From NCBI GenBank assembly GCA_016714085.1, contig JADJNW010000017.1, positions 1 to 64,000 of the forward strand: DNA of 64,000 nucleotides. The letters run 5' to 3'. This DNA comes from Saprospiraceae bacterium. Its GTDB lineage: Bacteria > Bacteroidota > Bacteroidia > Chitinophagales > Saprospiraceae. Below, one piece after another: positions 1-7,840 of this stretch; positions within the stretch are counted from its first letter, which is position 1, and each line of letters begins with the position of its first letter. Position numbers and translations under genes: made by a program. The notes under the pieces were generated by a model. That model saw only the letters and a program-made list of their open reading frames with translations, had not been told where the DNA came from and did no database searches.

Positions 1-1429
1 AGAATTTGATCCCCGAAATCCAGTTGCCACTCGACTTATCCCAAGGATAAAAACCTTGATCTCCATTTTGTTTGCCAGCAAAATTCCACATAAAATAGCG
101 CCAGTACATCCAGCCTAACTGATACCGAAAGAGGAAATTAAGATTATCGCCCATATTCGGCCGCCCAACTGGTAAGGGTTTACTTGGATCAAGCCCCATC
201 CACTGCTTATACAATTGTCCTCGATTTTGACTATAATCCCCCATCCGCGGGAAAAGCATTTTATCGGATTCATCATACTCGTAGCTAATCTTATAATCCG
301 TGTATTCATAGCGGTCGCCCACACGGCCATAGCGTTCGGTAACTTCGCTTCTGATCGGCTGTGCTTCAAAATGTGGGCCGCGTAATAAGGCACGTTCCCC
401 ATATTGCTCACGGTTAAGGTATGGAATCAAACGCAAGGCATCATCCGGGGCGTTCATATTGATAGGCGTATCTACATTCGCGCGGACAACGACTACGCCA
501 ATTGTAGAAAAAGCAATCGTTACAAGCGTTGCGCCCACGATCAAATATTGTAAAATAGCATTCTGCTTTTTGTGTGCATAGCGCAAACCAAAAAATATGG
601 CTGCAAAAATCAATAATAAGGTAGGAATCAAGCTAATATGAAATGGCATTCCTAATGTATTCACCATAAATAATTCCAAACGACCCCACAGCATCGGAAT
701 ACCAACAATTATAAGCCTTTGAATCAACCCAATTGCTACGACGCCTGCGCCTGCAGCTATTGCCATCCCAAGGAAGGTGATATTTTTGTATTTTTTGAAA
801 TAATAAAATAATGCCAAGGCCGGAAACGTAAGAATACTCAATGAGTGGACACCAATCGAAAGACCTGCCGCATACACCGTAAACAACAACCAACGATCTG
901 ACTGAGGCGTATCAGGCAAGCTGTACCATTTAATCATCGACCATAACGTAAGCGTAGTGAAAAAAGTGGACATAGCATACACTTCGCCTTCTACTGCCGA
1001 AAACCAAATCGAAGAAGCAAAAGCAGTGCCCAAGCCTGCTACCACGCCTGCACCTGCGGTTGCAATTGTTTGTGCCTGATCCAGCACCCCATCTCTGCCT
1101 ACTAATGCCAGCTTTCCTAACATAATCGTCACCCAACAAATCAATGCAGCTGCAAAAGCAGTACAAAGACCGGACATCAGATTGACCGCATAAGCAATAT
1201 TTTCCGGGTTATCTGAAAATATATCTGCTACCCAAGTGAACATACGCCCAATCAATGCAAATAAAGGCGCTCCCGGAGGGTGTACTACTTGAAGTTTGTA
1301 CGCACCAAGAATAAATTCACCACAATCCCAAAGGCTACCAGTCGGTTCTGCCGAAATAGCAAATACCACCGCAGCAATAGCAAACACAAGCCATCCGGCA
1401 ATATTAGAAACGATTTTATTAGAATTCAT
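1..1429 (-). CDS. DUF2723 / glycosyltransferase family 117 membrane protein, N-terminal part
   Basis: The ATG at 1429 opens a frame that runs off the left edge (about 476 residues visible). Early residues contain the WDCGEF and HPPGAPLF motifs typical of Bacteroidota DUF2723 proteins, followed by many hydrophobic segments and then a soluble stretch rich in Tyr, Arg and Asp. The family is classed with protein O-mannosyltransferase-like GT-C enzymes and is thought to glycosylate exported proteins using a lipid-linked sugar; the substrate is unknown here. The C-terminal part, with any TPR region, lies outside the window. Identification of the family is secure; the biochemical role is inferred. 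Confidence 0.85.
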   Translation of the reverse strand, partial: MNSNKIVSNIAGWLVFAIAAVVFAISAEPTGSLWDCGEFILGAYKLQVVHPPGAPLFALIGRMFTWVADIFSDNPENIAYAVNLMSGLCTAFAAALICWVTIMLGKLALVGRDGVLDQAQTIATAGAGVVAGLGTAFASSIWFSAVEGEVYAMSTFFTTLTLWSMIKWYSLPDTPQSDRWLLFTVYAAGLSIGVHSLSILTFPALALFYYFKKYKNITFLGMAIAAGAGVVAIGLIQRLIIVGIPMLWGRLELFMVNTLGMPFHISLIPTLLLIFAAIFFGLRYAHKKQNAILQYLIVGATLVTIAFSTIGVVVVRANVDTPINMNAPDDALRLIPYLNREQYGERALLRGPHFEAQPIRSEVTERYGRVGDRYEYTDYKISYEYDESDKMLFPRMGDYSQNRGQLYKQWMGLDPSKPLPVGRPNMGDNLNFLFRYQLGWMYWRYFMWNFAGKQNGDQGFYPWDKSSGNWISGIKF

Positions 1430-1614
1430 TTGAATAAAGGTTATTTCTTTACAAAGTAAAATGTGAGTAATTTCGACTATTTAAAACCTTCACACCATTC
1501 TATATAAATACTACTGTTTAAGGTTTGACAGTCTCAAAATTGAACTGCAAAGCTAAAAAATTATTGCTAAGAAAACGGGCGATAACAATGCAGCAAAACT
1601 GCAAAAAATATTGT

Positions 1615-1649
1615 TTTGATCTTTAAAACCATTTTAAAGTCTAATTTTG
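1615..1649 (+). promoter_or_regulatory. Bacteroidota-type promoter
   Basis: TTTG at 1615-1618 and TAATTTTG at 1642-1649 are separated by 23 bases, matching the -33 TTTG and -7 TAnnTTTG elements recognised by Bacteroidota primary sigma factors. The -7 element lies about 18 bases before the ATG at 1668, so the leader would be short. It would drive the small membrane ORF, the pseudouridine synthase and rsmG. Confidence 0.55.
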
Positions 1650-1667
1650 CATTAAAGTTTCTGCATT

Positions 1668-1829
1668 ATGCGCTTAATTATTACCATTATATTACTCTAT
1701 TTTGCTTACAAATTATTCGTAGCGCCTTTGATTCAAGGCTTGAAGCCACCAAGGAATCAAGACGAGATTAAACCGCCTACTGGCAAGAAAAAAAACGACG
1801 ATTATATTGATTACGAGGAGATTGAATAA
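1668..1829 (+). CDS. Small single-pass membrane protein (53 aa)
   Basis: The frame starts MRLIITIILLYFAYKLF, one N-terminal membrane helix, followed by a Pro/Lys-rich linker and an acidic end (DDYIDYEEIE). It stops 5 bases before the next gene and is preceded by a good promoter, which supports it being translated. Size, topology and position before an RluA-type gene resemble Bacteroidota DUF4834 proteins, but the match is by impression only. No function can be assigned. The gene is probably the first cistron of the operon with the pseudouridine synthase. Confidence 0.6.
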   Translation: MRLIITIILLYFAYKLFVAPLIQGLKPPRNQDEIKPPTGKKKNDDYIDYEEIE

Positions 1830-1834
1830 GAAAT

Positions 1835-2509
1835 ATGAATACACAAGAATTTAAGATTGGGGATTTGGTGCTGTATAAAAACAACCAACTCATTGCTTTT
1901 AATAAACCTGCCAATGTCCCTGTGCAAGATGATAAAACAGCGGATAAATCCTTGCTTAGTTTGGGTGAAATTTATGCTAAGTCTTCGCTGCATTTGATCC
2001 ATCGACTTGATCGGCCGGCAACTGGTATTGTGCTTTTTGCCAAAACACATGGTGCTTTGACTGCTTTGAATGAGCAATTCAAAAACAAAGAAGTTCGCAA
2101 AACCTATCTCGCCGTAGTGAAAAATATGCCTCCTGAGTCGGAAGGAATGCTTATCCACTTTTTAAAGAAAAATGAACGTCAAAACCGCTCTATCATTAGT
2201 GAGAACGAAGTGTCCGGGAGCAAAAAAGCAGAATTATATTATAAAATAATCAAAAGTATCGAAAACTATCACTTGCTGGAAATTGATTTAATCACTGGCC
2301 GGCATCATCAAATACGAGCACAACTCGCCGCTATCGGCTGCCCGGTGAAAGGCGATGATAAATATGGCTTCAAAAGAGCAAATTCCGATCACTCCATTCA
2401 CCTACACGCCTGGAAGTTACGTTTTCGACATCCTGTTTCAGGAGAAATGGAAGAGATTATAGCGCCTGTGCCGTCACACGATTCCGTTTGGAAGGCTTTT
2501 GAAATTTAA
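1835..2509 (+). CDS. RluA-family 23S rRNA pseudouridine synthase
   Basis: 224 aa. The catalytic motif HRLDRPATG, with the Asp that attacks the uridine ring, lies near residue 55, and a later RHHQIRAQLA stretch matches the conserved RxHQIR of the RluA family. There is no S4 RNA-binding domain at the N-terminus, so this is a short RluA/RluC-like form. It should isomerise specific uridines in ribosomal RNA or tRNA; the exact target cannot be told from sequence. It starts 5 bases after the small membrane ORF and is followed 18 bases later by rsmG, giving an rRNA-modification pair. Confidence 0.88.
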   Translation: MNTQEFKIGDLVLYKNNQLIAFNKPANVPVQDDKTADKSLLSLGEIYAKSSLHLIHRLDRPATGIVLFAKTHGALTALNEQFKNKEVRKTYLAVVKNMPPESEGMLIHFLKKNERQNRSIISENEVSGSKKAELYYKIIKSIENYHLLEIDLITGRHHQIRAQLAAIGCPVKGDDKYGFKRANSDHSIHLHAWKLRFRHPVSGEMEEIIAPVPSHDSVWKAFEI

Positions 2510-2527
2510 AAGGTTCATTTATTTTAT

Positions 2528-3160
2528 ATGGAAATCATTTTAAAATACTTTCCCAATCTCACCGAAAATCAACTAAATCAATTTGCGCAACTCGACGCTT
2601 TGTACCGCGACTGGAATGCGAAGATCAATGTTGTTTCCCGCAAGGATATTGACCAATTGTATGAACATCATGTGCTGCATTCGCTTTCCATAGGTAAAGT
2701 TGTTCAGTTTAAATCTGGCGCGACTATACTTGATATTGGCACAGGCGGTGGCTTTCCTGGTATTCCACTGGCAATCATGTTCCCTGAAACGAAATTTACT
2801 TTACTAGATGGCACACGAAAAAAAATCACTGTGGTACAAGAGGTAGCGAATGGTATCGGTTTGAAAAATGTAATCGCATTGCATCAACGGGCGGAAGAAT
2901 TCAAGCAACAAAAATTTGATTTTGCGGTAAGCAGAGCAGTAGCACCGCTGGAAAAATTAGTGGAATGGAGTTTTCGATTGATCAAACAAAAAGATCAACA
3001 ACATATTTTACCGAATGGATTGATTGCTTTGAAAGGCGGTGACATTGATACAGAAATAAAGGCTCTTCCTAAAGGCTCTTATACAGAGGTGTATCCTTTA
3101 TCAGATTTTTTTGAAGAGGAATATTATCAAGAAAAATACGCGGTCTATATACAAGCGTAA
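2528..3160 (+). CDS. rsmG: 16S rRNA (guanine527-N7)-methyltransferase RsmG
   Basis: 210 aa, the usual length for RsmG/GidB. The SAM-binding loop DIGTGGGFPGIPLAI is near residue 71, followed by the TLLDG acidic strand end and KKITVVQEV, all typical of the family. The later SRAVAPLEKL segment is the conserved catalytic region. The enzyme methylates N7 of G527 in the 530 loop of 16S rRNA using S-adenosylmethionine. It lies 18 bases after the pseudouridine synthase and is probably co-transcribed with it. Confidence 0.93.
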   Translation: MEIILKYFPNLTENQLNQFAQLDALYRDWNAKINVVSRKDIDQLYEHHVLHSLSIGKVVQFKSGATILDIGTGGGFPGIPLAIMFPETKFTLLDGTRKKITVVQEVANGIGLKNVIALHQRAEEFKQQKFDFAVSRAVAPLEKLVEWSFRLIKQKDQQHILPNGLIALKGGDIDTEIKALPKGSYTEVYPLSDFFEEEYYQEKYAVYIQA

Positions 3161-3309
3161 TACTTTGTGAAGTAATGATACCGTGATTTAGGGTGAGTTT
3201 ATATTTTTTGATTCTTTTTATTTTAAATATTGGCTTATAAGTATTTGAAATGTACAAAATTTACAGTATTTTGTTTTTTATTTTATTTCAAAACCAAAAT
3301 TTATAAGCC

Positions 3310-3672
3310 ATGAAGACCCACTTTCGTGAGATTATGATTTATTACAATCCGGAGTCGAGCGCCGACCGCCGCACCGTGGCTTTTGCACAAACAATTACCG
3401 CACATGTCAAAACGTACGAATTCTCCAAGTCACCATCTACAGGTACAAGTTGGCAACAGATTATTGCCGCCCTCAATATACACCCGAAAGAATTATTGAA
3501 TAAAGCACATCCTTATTATCAGCAATTTATTCGCGGCCGGGAATTCGACGATGAAGGCTGGCTTAATGTACTGAAATACAATCCTGAACTGATCAAAGCG
3601 CCCATCGCTGTGCGTGGCAATCGGGCCATTCTATGCAATACGCCTACCGATATTTATAAATTGACTATCTAA
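3310..3672 (+). CDS. ArsC/Spx-like thioredoxin-fold protein lacking the catalytic Cys
   Basis: 120 aa. The N-terminus reads IMIYYNPESSADRRTVAFA, aligned by eye with the ArsC start (NPxCSxSR) but with Ser where the catalytic Cys should be. The C-terminal IAVRGNRAILCNTP resembles the ArsC segment PIVVxGxRAxIGRP. The thioredoxin-like fold is therefore likely, but arsenate reduction by the usual Cys mechanism is not; the only Cys is near the C-terminus. An alternative is a redox-inactive Spx-like regulator. A 9-bp inverted repeat (3232-3240 and 3301-3309) ends right before the ATG. Confidence 0.65.
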   Translation: MKTHFREIMIYYNPESSADRRTVAFAQTITAHVKTYEFSKSPSTGTSWQQIIAALNIHPKELLNKAHPYYQQFIRGREFDDEGWLNVLKYNPELIKAPIAVRGNRAILCNTPTDIYKLTI

Positions 3673-3724
3673 TTCACTTCGCTTTTCTGATGTCTTTTTC
3701 GTACTTTTGGCGAAAAGAATATCC

Positions 3725-4096
3725 ATGACTTCGTTTGAAATAGAAGGTAAACTCCACAAGGTTTTTGATACTGAAAACAAAACTAGTTCTTTCCAAGCCA
3801 GAGAGTTTGTGATTGAAATTGCGGATGGCAATTATTCCCAGTTTGTTAAATTTCAACTGGTGCAGGACCGCTGCGCTTTGGTTGATAATTTAAAAGAAGG
3901 TGAAATCATCAAAGTGTCCTTCGATCTGCGTGGTCGAGAGTGGCAAGGCAAATATTTCACTAATCTCAATGCCTGGCGAGTAGAACAAGCACAAGCTGCT
4001 ACTGCAAAATCAGCACCTCCGGCAGTTGAAGGTACTGGAGACTTCCCAAGCGCTACAGATGAACCTGCATCGTTTGATGATGATTTACCATTCTAA
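3725..4096 (+). CDS. DUF3127 protein with an SSB-like acidic C-terminal tip
   Basis: 123 aa from the ATG; an in-frame TTG at 3707 is part of the -7-like motif TACTTTTG (3702-3709) and is a less likely start. Residues 1-90 match DUF3127 (FEIEGKLHKVFDTE, FVIEIADG, LKEGEIIKVSFDLRGREW, FTNLNAWRVE), a beta-rich, OB-like domain common in Bacteroidota. An Ala/Gln/Pro-rich linker follows, and the protein ends FDDDLPF. That is nearly the FDDDIPF tip with which single-stranded DNA-binding protein recruits its partners. This suggests, but does not prove, a role at ssDNA. Confidence 0.82.
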   Translation: MTSFEIEGKLHKVFDTENKTSSFQAREFVIEIADGNYSQFVKFQLVQDRCALVDNLKEGEIIKVSFDLRGREWQGKYFTNLNAWRVEQAQAATAKSAPPAVEGTGDFPSATDEPASFDDDLPF

Positions 4097-4151
4097 AAAT
4101 TTGTAGGCAAAAGCTGCAAAAATACTAAGCCAGAATCAACGTTCTCATACT

Positions 4152-4691
4152 ATGAGAAAATTATTCTTGGGCATTTTTCTATTGATTGGTTTTCAGGCGC
4201 AAACGCAAATCCTGACAGGTATCAGCACGAAATGGAGCGATTCTTTTCGGGAATGGATTATTTATACAGAAGAAGAAGATTTGGAAGGAGAAATTCGGAT
4301 GCGCTGGCCATTAGATAATGATTGGTCGGAATGGGAATATCGACTTGGCGATGCAACAGGCACGATCAAAGTGAAATGGCGCAATAATCCAAATGAATGG
4401 GAATTGCGTGGCAGCAATGAAATTATAATCATGCGCACCCGCTGGAATAATGATCCTCGCGAATGGAGGATTGATGGAAATGTTGATTTTATCCTTAAAA
4501 GTCGCTATGGCAATATCCGCGATGAGTGGGCCATTGAAGATGATCGTAATGGCTTTTTTGAAATGATAACCGCTTGGGAAGGCGACCCCAGGGATTGGTC
4601 GATCAAAGATGAACTCGACGAATCCGTAGGGTTACCGACCAAATTAGCGATGGTTTTTACCGTTATTTTTAATAGTTGTCCGAAGTGGTAG
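4152..4691 (+). CDS. Secreted protein with six Trp-rich ~22-residue repeats
   Basis: 179 aa. A signal peptide (MRKLFLGIFLLIGFQAQTQ) is followed by about six imperfect repeats, each with K/R-W, a short variable stretch such as NNDPRE, then EW or DW and a hydrophobic residue: TKWSDSFREW, MRWPLDNDWSEW, VKWRNNPNEW, TRWNNDPREW, SRYGNIRDEW, TAWEGDPRDW. The periodicity suggests a small all-beta repeat fold. It ends in a hydrophobic segment and a single late Cys. No known family was recognised. It is convergent with proS, whose stop is at 4733. Confidence 0.72.
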   Translation: MRKLFLGIFLLIGFQAQTQILTGISTKWSDSFREWIIYTEEEDLEGEIRMRWPLDNDWSEWEYRLGDATGTIKVKWRNNPNEWELRGSNEIIIMRTRWNNDPREWRIDGNVDFILKSRYGNIRDEWAIEDDRNGFFEMITAWEGDPRDWSIKDELDESVGLPTKLAMVFTVIFNSCPKW

Positions 4692-4732
4692 CTCTCACTA
4701 AGTCTCTTGTTCACGTAGTCCCAAAGTCTTCA

Positions 4733-6136
4733 TTAGTATGCTCTAGCAAATAGCACTCTTTGTTTTGAAGGTTTTCCAGTAAGAATACACTTACCATCTT
4801 CTAACTCATTATTCAAAGGAATGCATCGAATCGTGGCTTTGGTCAATTCCTTGATTTTATCTTCCGTTTCGCCTGTTCCATCCCAATGCGCCAGCACAAA
4901 GCCGCCTTTACCATCAAGTACTTCTTGAAACTCTTCAAAAGTATCTACTTTGGTCGTATGCGATTCGCGGTAAGCCAATGCCCGGTTGAACAAATTTTGC
5001 TGAATATCTGTCAATAGATTTTCAATATAATCAGCGATACCATCCACTGAAACGGACATTTTTTCCTTCGTATCGCGGCGTGCCACTTCAATCTGATTAT
5101 TTGCCAAATCGCGTTCGCCAATGCCTATGCGTACAGGAATGCCGCGCATTTCATGTTCTGCAAATTTAAAACCCGGACGATTTTTCAAATCCATATCATA
5201 CTTCACTGTAATGCCTTTTGCACGCAGTGCACGCATGATTTTTTCTGCGGCTTCGCTAATTACTTCATTTGGTTTTGGGATTGGCACAATTACGACTTGC
5301 GTAGGCGCGAGTTTTGGTGGCAATACCAAACCTTCATCATCGGAATGCGTCATAATCAAACCTCCAATCAATCGAGTAGAAACGCCCCAAGAGGTAGCCC
5401 AAACGTATTCCTGCTGGTTAGTTTCATTTGAAAAAGTCACGTCGAATGCTTTCGCAAAATTTTGACCTAAAAGTGCGAAGTGCCAGCCTGCAAAGCTTTT
5501 CCATCTTGCATCAATGATAACAGGCATTGCCATCCATTCTTCGGCGAATTTGGTATAGATATCCAGGATTTTTAAGGTTTCTTCAACTGCTTCTTGAGAG
5601 GTAGCGTGCGCGGTATGCCCTTCTTGCCAAAGAAACTCTGCTGTGCGCAAAAATAAACGCGTCCGCATTTCCCAACGAACCACATTGGCCCATTGATTGA
5701 TAAGCAAAGGCAAATCTCGATAAGAGCTAATCCAATCTCGATACGTATTCCAAATCACCGTTTCCGAGGTCGGGCGAATGATGAGTTCTTCTTCCAATTT
5801 AGCTTCTGGATCAACGATTACGCCGCCACCATTCGGGTCATTTTTCAAGCGATAATGCGTGACCACCGCACATTCTTTGGCAAAGCCTTCGACATGTGCA
5901 GCTTCTTTGCTCAAAAAACTTTTTGGAATGAACAAAGGGAAATAAGCATTGACGTGTCCAGTTTCTTTAAACATCCGATCCAACTGATCGCGCATATTTT
6001 CCCAAAGCGCATATCCATTTGGGCGAATGACCATACAACCACGCACCGGCGAATTGTCTGCTAATTCTGCTTTTTTCACAATATCGATGTACCACTGCGA
6101 GTAATCTTCGTTCCTGCTCGTTATTTCCTTTGCCAT
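4733..6136 (-). CDS. proS: Prolyl-tRNA synthetase with an internal deletion and compensating frameshift
   Basis: 467 aa of the archaeal/eukaryote-like ProRS type, which normally has about 490. The class II motifs (RPTSET, RWEMRTRLFLR), the anticodon-binding domain and the C-terminal ARAY are intact. After EWMAMPVI, near 5515, about 21 conserved codons (up to the xERFAGA...CIEA region) are missing. The next bases read MQDGKALQAGTSHF only in another frame. Loss of one base in the A-run at 5469-5472 (T-run on the coding strand) restores the frame at LGQNF. The reading frame is open, but roughly 35 core residues are lost or scrambled, so the product as written would probably be inactive. Confidence 0.9.
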   Translation of the reverse strand: MAKEITSRNEDYSQWYIDIVKKAELADNSPVRGCMVIRPNGYALWENMRDQLDRMFKETGHVNAYFPLFIPKSFLSKEAAHVEGFAKECAVVTHYRLKNDPNGGGVIVDPEAKLEEELIIRPTSETVIWNTYRDWISSYRDLPLLINQWANVVRWEMRTRLFLRTAEFLWQEGHTAHATSQEAVEETLKILDIYTKFAEEWMAMPVIIDARWKSFAGWHFALLGQNFAKAFDVTFSNETNQQEYVWATSWGVSTRLIGGLIMTHSDDEGLVLPPKLAPTQVVIVPIPKPNEVISEAAEKIMRALRAKGITVKYDMDLKNRPGFKFAEHEMRGIPVRIGIGERDLANNQIEVARRDTKEKMSVSVDGIADYIENLLTDIQQNLFNRALAYRESHTTKVDTFEEFQEVLDGKGGFVLAHWDGTGETEDKIKELTKATIRCIPLNNELEDGKCILTGKPSKQRVLFARAY

Positions 6137-6363
6137 GATTTGATTTACGATTTATGAATTGGGATGTATGATTTTTTATTAAAAAATGTTACTTTTGAAT
6201 GATTTCAACCGTCTTAACAATTGTTAAAGTTTCATTTTTAAGGACTTTAACAAGACAAATCCTGAATTTAAAAGACCTTTAACAGAAAAATCGGCACAAA
6301 AGTAATAATTTAGGTGTTGTAAGCAGTAAGAGCGTTATGGTAATTACGACAAAAATTTAAAAC

Positions 6364-7716
6364 ATGAAAAATATCAGACTTTTGGTAATGTTGTTATCCT
6401 TGGTTTTGCTTGGGGCAAATGGGTTGTACGCGCAGCACGATGATATGTACTACGACCCTCAGAAAGACAAGGGTTTCTTCGACAACTATAAACCAAATAA
6501 AAACACTTATTCGGATAAAGATTATTCCTATGAAGATGAGGAATATTATGATGACGAAGCGTATGACTACTATGACGATTATGATTATTATTATTCTTCT
6601 CGTATTCGTCGCTTTCACCGTCCTTATTACGGATTCAATTTCTTTGATCCGGTGTATGTAGATATGTCCTACTATGATCCATTTTTATCGCCTGGAATGA
6701 CGATGCTGATCTACGACGATGTCTTTGCGTTCAATAGCTGGTATCGTTTTAACAGGTGGAATAGTTGGAACAGATGGAATCGATGGAATAACTTTGGATG
6801 GTACGGTGGAAACTCCATCAACTTTAACTTCAATTTTGGTTATAGCCCTTGGAATAGCTGGGGTTACAACTCCTGGAATCGATGGGATCCGTGGTATAGT
6901 TATAATAGCTGGAATTCTCCATTTTCAGTTTATAATTACTACAATTTTGGTGGAGGTGGCTATTATTGCCCACCGACTTGGGGTAATAACTATGTTTACA
7001 ACACGGTCAATAATATCCGCGATAATACTTACTATGGACCGCGTATGGGTGGTACTACCAAAACACCTGGGCTTAATGGTCGCGAAATTCGCCGTGAAAC
7101 ACCAACCGATGTGACCAATTCTTATCCAAATAGCACTACCGGGGTTAACCTGGCAAATGATACAAAAGTAAAATCTGTTAATCCTGCTGATCCAGAACGT
7201 GAAGTAACCGGACGCGAGAAGGCACATACCGAACGTATCAGCATTTTTGACGAAAAGGAGAAATCAGATTATGGTCGCACCATTGAAGATGTTAGAAATG
7301 GGCGGACTACTGAGATCAACCGTCGTGATTTGAATACTACTGAAAAAAACAACAGCCGTATAGATCGTCGCTGGAGCGATAACAATCGCACGAACGATAC
7401 ACGCACGCGTACTTATGATCCGAATACTCGTACTCGGGATTACGAAGCGCCAAGAACGCGTTCTAATGAACCGACTCGTCGATCTGATCCAAATAACGAG
7501 ATTCGTCGCAATAACGATAACAATCGCTCTTCTTCGTCTTCTCCAAGCTGGAACAATACGCGCAGCAGCAGCCCTCGTAGCGATATGGGTAGCAGCCGCA
7601 GTTCAGGTAGTAGCAGTCCTTCTCGTTCGAGCGGAAGCAATAATAGTGGAAGTAGCAATAGTAGAAGTAGTAGCGGAAGTAACAATTCAAGTTCGTCAAA
7701 ACGCGGTAATAATTAA
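6364..7716 (+). CDS. Secreted low-complexity Tyr/Trp/Asn-rich protein
   Basis: 450 aa. The signal peptide (MKNIRLLVMLLSLVLLGANG) precedes an acidic Asp/Tyr/Glu region (residues about 25-80), then an Asn/Trp/Tyr/Gly-rich region with repeated NRWN and SWNRW units (about 115-215), then an Arg/Asp/Asn/Thr-rich hydrophilic region, and finally a Ser/Asn/Arg-rich tail with many SSS and SGS tracts. There is no recognisable enzymatic domain or T9SS C-terminal signal. The composition suggests a disordered, possibly matrix- or envelope-associated protein. It is divergent from proS and ends just before a strong terminator. Function is unknown. Confidence 0.7.
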   Translation: MKNIRLLVMLLSLVLLGANGLYAQHDDMYYDPQKDKGFFDNYKPNKNTYSDKDYSYEDEEYYDDEAYDYYDDYDYYYSSRIRRFHRPYYGFNFFDPVYVDMSYYDPFLSPGMTMLIYDDVFAFNSWYRFNRWNSWNRWNRWNNFGWYGGNSINFNFNFGYSPWNSWGYNSWNRWDPWYSYNSWNSPFSVYNYYNFGGGGYYCPPTWGNNYVYNTVNNIRDNTYYGPRMGGTTKTPGLNGREIRRETPTDVTNSYPNSTTGVNLANDTKVKSVNPADPEREVTGREKAHTERISIFDEKEKSDYGRTIEDVRNGRTTEINRRDLNTTEKNNSRIDRRWSDNNRTNDTRTRTYDPNTRTRDYEAPRTRSNEPTRRSDPNNEIRRNNDNNRSSSSSPSWNNTRSSSPRSDMGSSRSSGSSSPSRSSGSNNSGSSNSRSSSGSNNSSSSKRGNN

Positions 7717-7751
7717 ATTACCCTTCGTTTTGTGATCAAATAAATGTTTGT

Positions 7752-7795
7752 AAAATGGGTGGACACCTATGAACCTGTCTCCACCCATTTTTTTT
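7752..7795 (+). terminator. Rho-independent terminator
   Basis: A 12-bp perfect stem (7752-7763 pairs with 7780-7791, arm AAAATGGGTGGA) with a 16-base loop merges into a run of eight T (7788-7795). It lies 36 bases after the stop of the aromatic-rich gene and in front of the OmpP1-type gene. Confidence 0.85.
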
Positions 7796-7840
7796 CCGAA
7801 ATTTTTAAAGTTATTTTTGTTTTATTCAAAACTACAACCA

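Noticed and set aside
7440..7735. Overlapping Leu-rich and Ala/Val-rich ORFs in the 3' end of the aromatic-rich gene
   Set aside because: They arise from the Ser/Asn/Arg codon repeats of the real gene read in other frames.
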